From Omnitrophica WOR_2 bacterium RIFCSPLOWO2_12_FULL_51_8 (GTDB lineage: Bacteria > Omnitrophota > Gorgyraeia > Gygaellales > Profunditerraquicolaceae), in assembly GCA_001805895.1 (NCBI GenBank), contig MHHD01000043.1:1-6098 (forward strand): 6,098 bases of DNA. The letters are read 5' to 3'. Shown here piece by piece: positions 4,791 to 6,098 of the stretch. Under the pieces are notes generated by a model, which had not been told where the DNA came from, ran no database searches, and saw nothing but the letters and a program-made list of their open reading frames with translations. Position numbers and translations under genes: made by a program. How positions within the stretch are numbered: position 1 is the stretch's first letter; each line of letters begins with the position of its first letter.

Positions 4791-6061
4791 ATATAAAGTT
4801 CCCCTCCGCAAATAGTATATTTTACCACACCACGCAGATTTTTTCCTAAAAAAGCGCAGTTTTTTGACTTGGAAAGTAAAGTTTGTTTCTCCACCAGCCA
4901 CTCTCTTTGCGGATCAACAACAACAATATCCGCGTCTTTGCCTTGGCCCAACGTACCCTTATTGATGCCTAAAATCTTCGCGGGATTAATGGTAAATTTT
5001 TCCACCAGTTCAGGCCAACCGAGGATTTGTTTTTCGAGCAATTCCGTGATCGCGGCGGAGAGTTCCGTTTCTAAGCCGATTACGCCGAATTCCGCGCGGT
5101 CAAACTCTATGTCCTTTTCATTCTCGGTATGCGGGGCGTGGTCTGAGGCGATGGCGTCAATAGTCCCATCGCGCAGGCCCTGCCTGAGCGCCGCCTGATC
5201 CGCTTTGCTCCTTAAAGGAGGGTTCATTTTAAAATTTGTATCGTATCCCAGGACCGCTTCTTCGCTTAAAGAAAAATGGTGCGGGCTGACTTCCGCTGTC
5301 ACCTCGGCCCCTCTTTTTTTTGCCCGGGAAATTATTTCTACCGATTCCCCGCAGCTTACATGCGCGATATGCAGGCGCGCTCCGGTTTTTTCCGCCAGCC
5401 GGATATCACTTTCCACCCTTTTATACTCCGACTCATTGGAAATACCTCTTAAACCCATCCGCGTAGCAACCAGGCCGCGATTAACCGCTCCCTTGCCGGA
5501 AAGCGCCTTGTCCTCGCAGTGGCAAATCACCAGCACGTCTTCTTTCTTGGCCTCTTGTAAGGCCTGCGCGAAAACTTCTTTATCCTCCACCGAAACCCCG
5601 TCATCAGTAATAGCAACTACGGCTGCTTTTTTCAATTGCCTGATGTCCACAAGCTCCCCTCCCAAGCGCCCTTTAGTAATCGCCCCGGAGATAAATACAT
5701 TGGCCAGCGCGGTTTTTTGGATAATCCCTTTGACTAACTTTACGTTCTCTGCGCAGTCAATTGCTGGCGTGGTATTCGGCATAGCCAGAACCGTTGTCAC
5801 TCCCCCTTTTAACGCGGCCAGGGTCCCGCTCTTTATAGTCTCCTTATCCTCTCTGCCAGGCTCGCGCAAATGGACATGCATATCCACCAGGCCGGGGAGG
5901 ACAATCTTCCCCGCGGCGTCAATCGCCTCATCTGCGGCAACGCGGATATTTTTTGCAACTTTCGCTATCCGGAGACCCTCCACCAGAATATCGTATTGCC
6001 CGTCCAGGTTATTCGCCGGGTCAATCACCCGGCCGTTTTTAATGAGGATTTTCATTTCCAT
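4778..6061 (-). CDS. pyrC: Dihydroorotase, class I
   Basis: This enzyme catalyses the reversible cyclisation of carbamoyl-aspartate to dihydroorotate, the third step of de novo pyrimidine synthesis, in the cytoplasm. The 427-aa protein is normal length for class I (Aquifex/Bacillus type). Metal and substrate residues are visible: His62 and His64 in DMHVHLREPG with Arg66, Asp154 in ITDDGVSV, His181 in ICHCED, His234 in HIAHVS, Asn280 in KMNPPLR and Asp307 in SDHAPH. A C-terminal composite beta-sandwich strand contains GKDADIVVVD (374-383). The Asp at 154, in place of a carboxylated Lys, is typical of class I enzymes. ATG at 6061 is used here, but the third codon (ATG at 6055) would serve equally; neither has a good ribosome site. 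The start overlaps the end of an upstream gene and the stop overlaps EndoQ by 13 nt, indicating an operon. Confidence -1.
   Translation of the reverse strand: MEMKILIKNGRVIDPANNLDGQYDILVEGLRIAKVAKNIRVAADEAIDAAGKIVLPGLVDMHVHLREPGREDKETIKSGTLAALKGGVTTVLAMPNTTPAIDCAENVKLVKGIIQKTALANVFISGAITKGRLGGELVDIRQLKKAAVVAITDDGVSVEDKEVFAQALQEAKKEDVLVICHCEDKALSGKGAVNRGLVATRMGLRGISNESEYKRVESDIRLAEKTGARLHIAHVSCGESVEIISRAKKRGAEVTAEVSPHHFSLSEEAVLGYDTNFKMNPPLRSKADQAALRQGLRDGTIDAIASDHAPHTENEKDIEFDRAEFGVIGLETELSAAITELLEKQILGWPELVEKFTINPAKILGINKGTLGQGKDADIVVVDPQREWLVEKQTLLSKSKNCAFLGKNLRGVVKYTICGGELYIWNS
4801..4807 (-). promoter_or_regulatory. Shine-Dalgarno site for EndoQ
   Basis: The minus strand reads GGAGGGG and then 10 nt before the ATG at 4790. 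It is the strongest ribosome site in the window and sits inside the pyrC coding region. It decides the EndoQ start and argues against the longer upstream frame. Confidence -1.
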
Positions 6062-6098
6062 ATTCTTCGAGCGAGGCCAAAATTATCTTCTCTACTCG
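6039..6098 (-). CDS. C-terminal end of an unidentified upstream gene
   Basis: At the right edge one minus-strand frame stays open and ends at TAA (6039-6041), giving the tail RVEKIILASLEEYGNENPH. The other two frames stop within the same stretch or give unlikely residues. The tail would overlap the pyrC start by 23 nt, the same tight packing as elsewhere in the window. A pyrimidine gene such as pyrB or pyrR would be expected here, but I do not recognise these 19 residues as the end of either. The coding call rests on composition and on the overlap pattern only. Confidence -1.
   Translation of the reverse strand, partial: RVEKIILASLEEYGNENPH

Noticed and set aside
4791..4901. Upstream extension of EndoQ by 37 codons (start at 4901).
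   Set aside because: The stretch is pyrC coding sequence in another frame, its residues do not resemble the family N-terminus, and a strong Shine-Dalgarno site supports the ATG at 4790.

Overview
The window reads as a compact, bacterial-type chromosomal segment in which every supported gene lies on the minus strand. In transcription order (right to left) it holds: the last 19 codons of an unidentified gene; dihydroorotase (pyrC); an endonuclease Q (EndoQ)-like PHP-domain DNA repair nuclease; a hairpin repeat; a tRNA-Arg(CCG); a short LOG/TIGR00725-type protein; a free-standing C-terminal half of carbamoyl-phosphate synthase large subunit (carB2); formamidopyrimidine-DNA glycosylase (mutM); two adjacent palindromes; and an isoprenylcysteine-methyltransferase-family membrane protein that runs off the left edge. 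Genes overlap by about 23, 13 and 23 nt or are 2 nt apart, so most of the block is probably one or two transcription units.

Organism: bacterial Fpg, class I dihydroorotase, a CCA-encoding tRNA gene, a bacterial-style sliding-clamp motif on EndoQ and a GC content near 50% point to a bacterium. The split carB, bacterial EndoQ and small hairpin repeats of a kind I recall from metagenome-assembled genomes suggest an uncultured lineage (an Omnitrophota-like phylum is my guess, at low confidence). Nothing here fixes the taxon.

Two themes are interleaved. PyrC and CarB2 belong to de novo pyrimidine (and arginine) synthesis. EndoQ and MutM repair deaminated and oxidised bases, respectively. The LOG-type protein belongs to a superfamily of nucleotide-binding or nucleotide-hydrolysing enzymes and sits 2 nt upstream of carB2. 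The N-terminal half of CarB, needed to form carboxyphosphate and receive ammonia from CarA, is not in the window.

The most interesting points are: a C-terminal QLKLF on EndoQ that looks like a beta-clamp-binding motif; the split carB with its ornithine pocket kept but one UMP/IMP-pocket residue changed; a hairpin repeat whose arm copies the 5' end of the adjacent tRNA; and a 128-bp gap between mutM and the methyltransferase gene that is almost wholly made of two palindromes, one ending 6 nt before a start codon. I did not find a wholly new multi-gene system.
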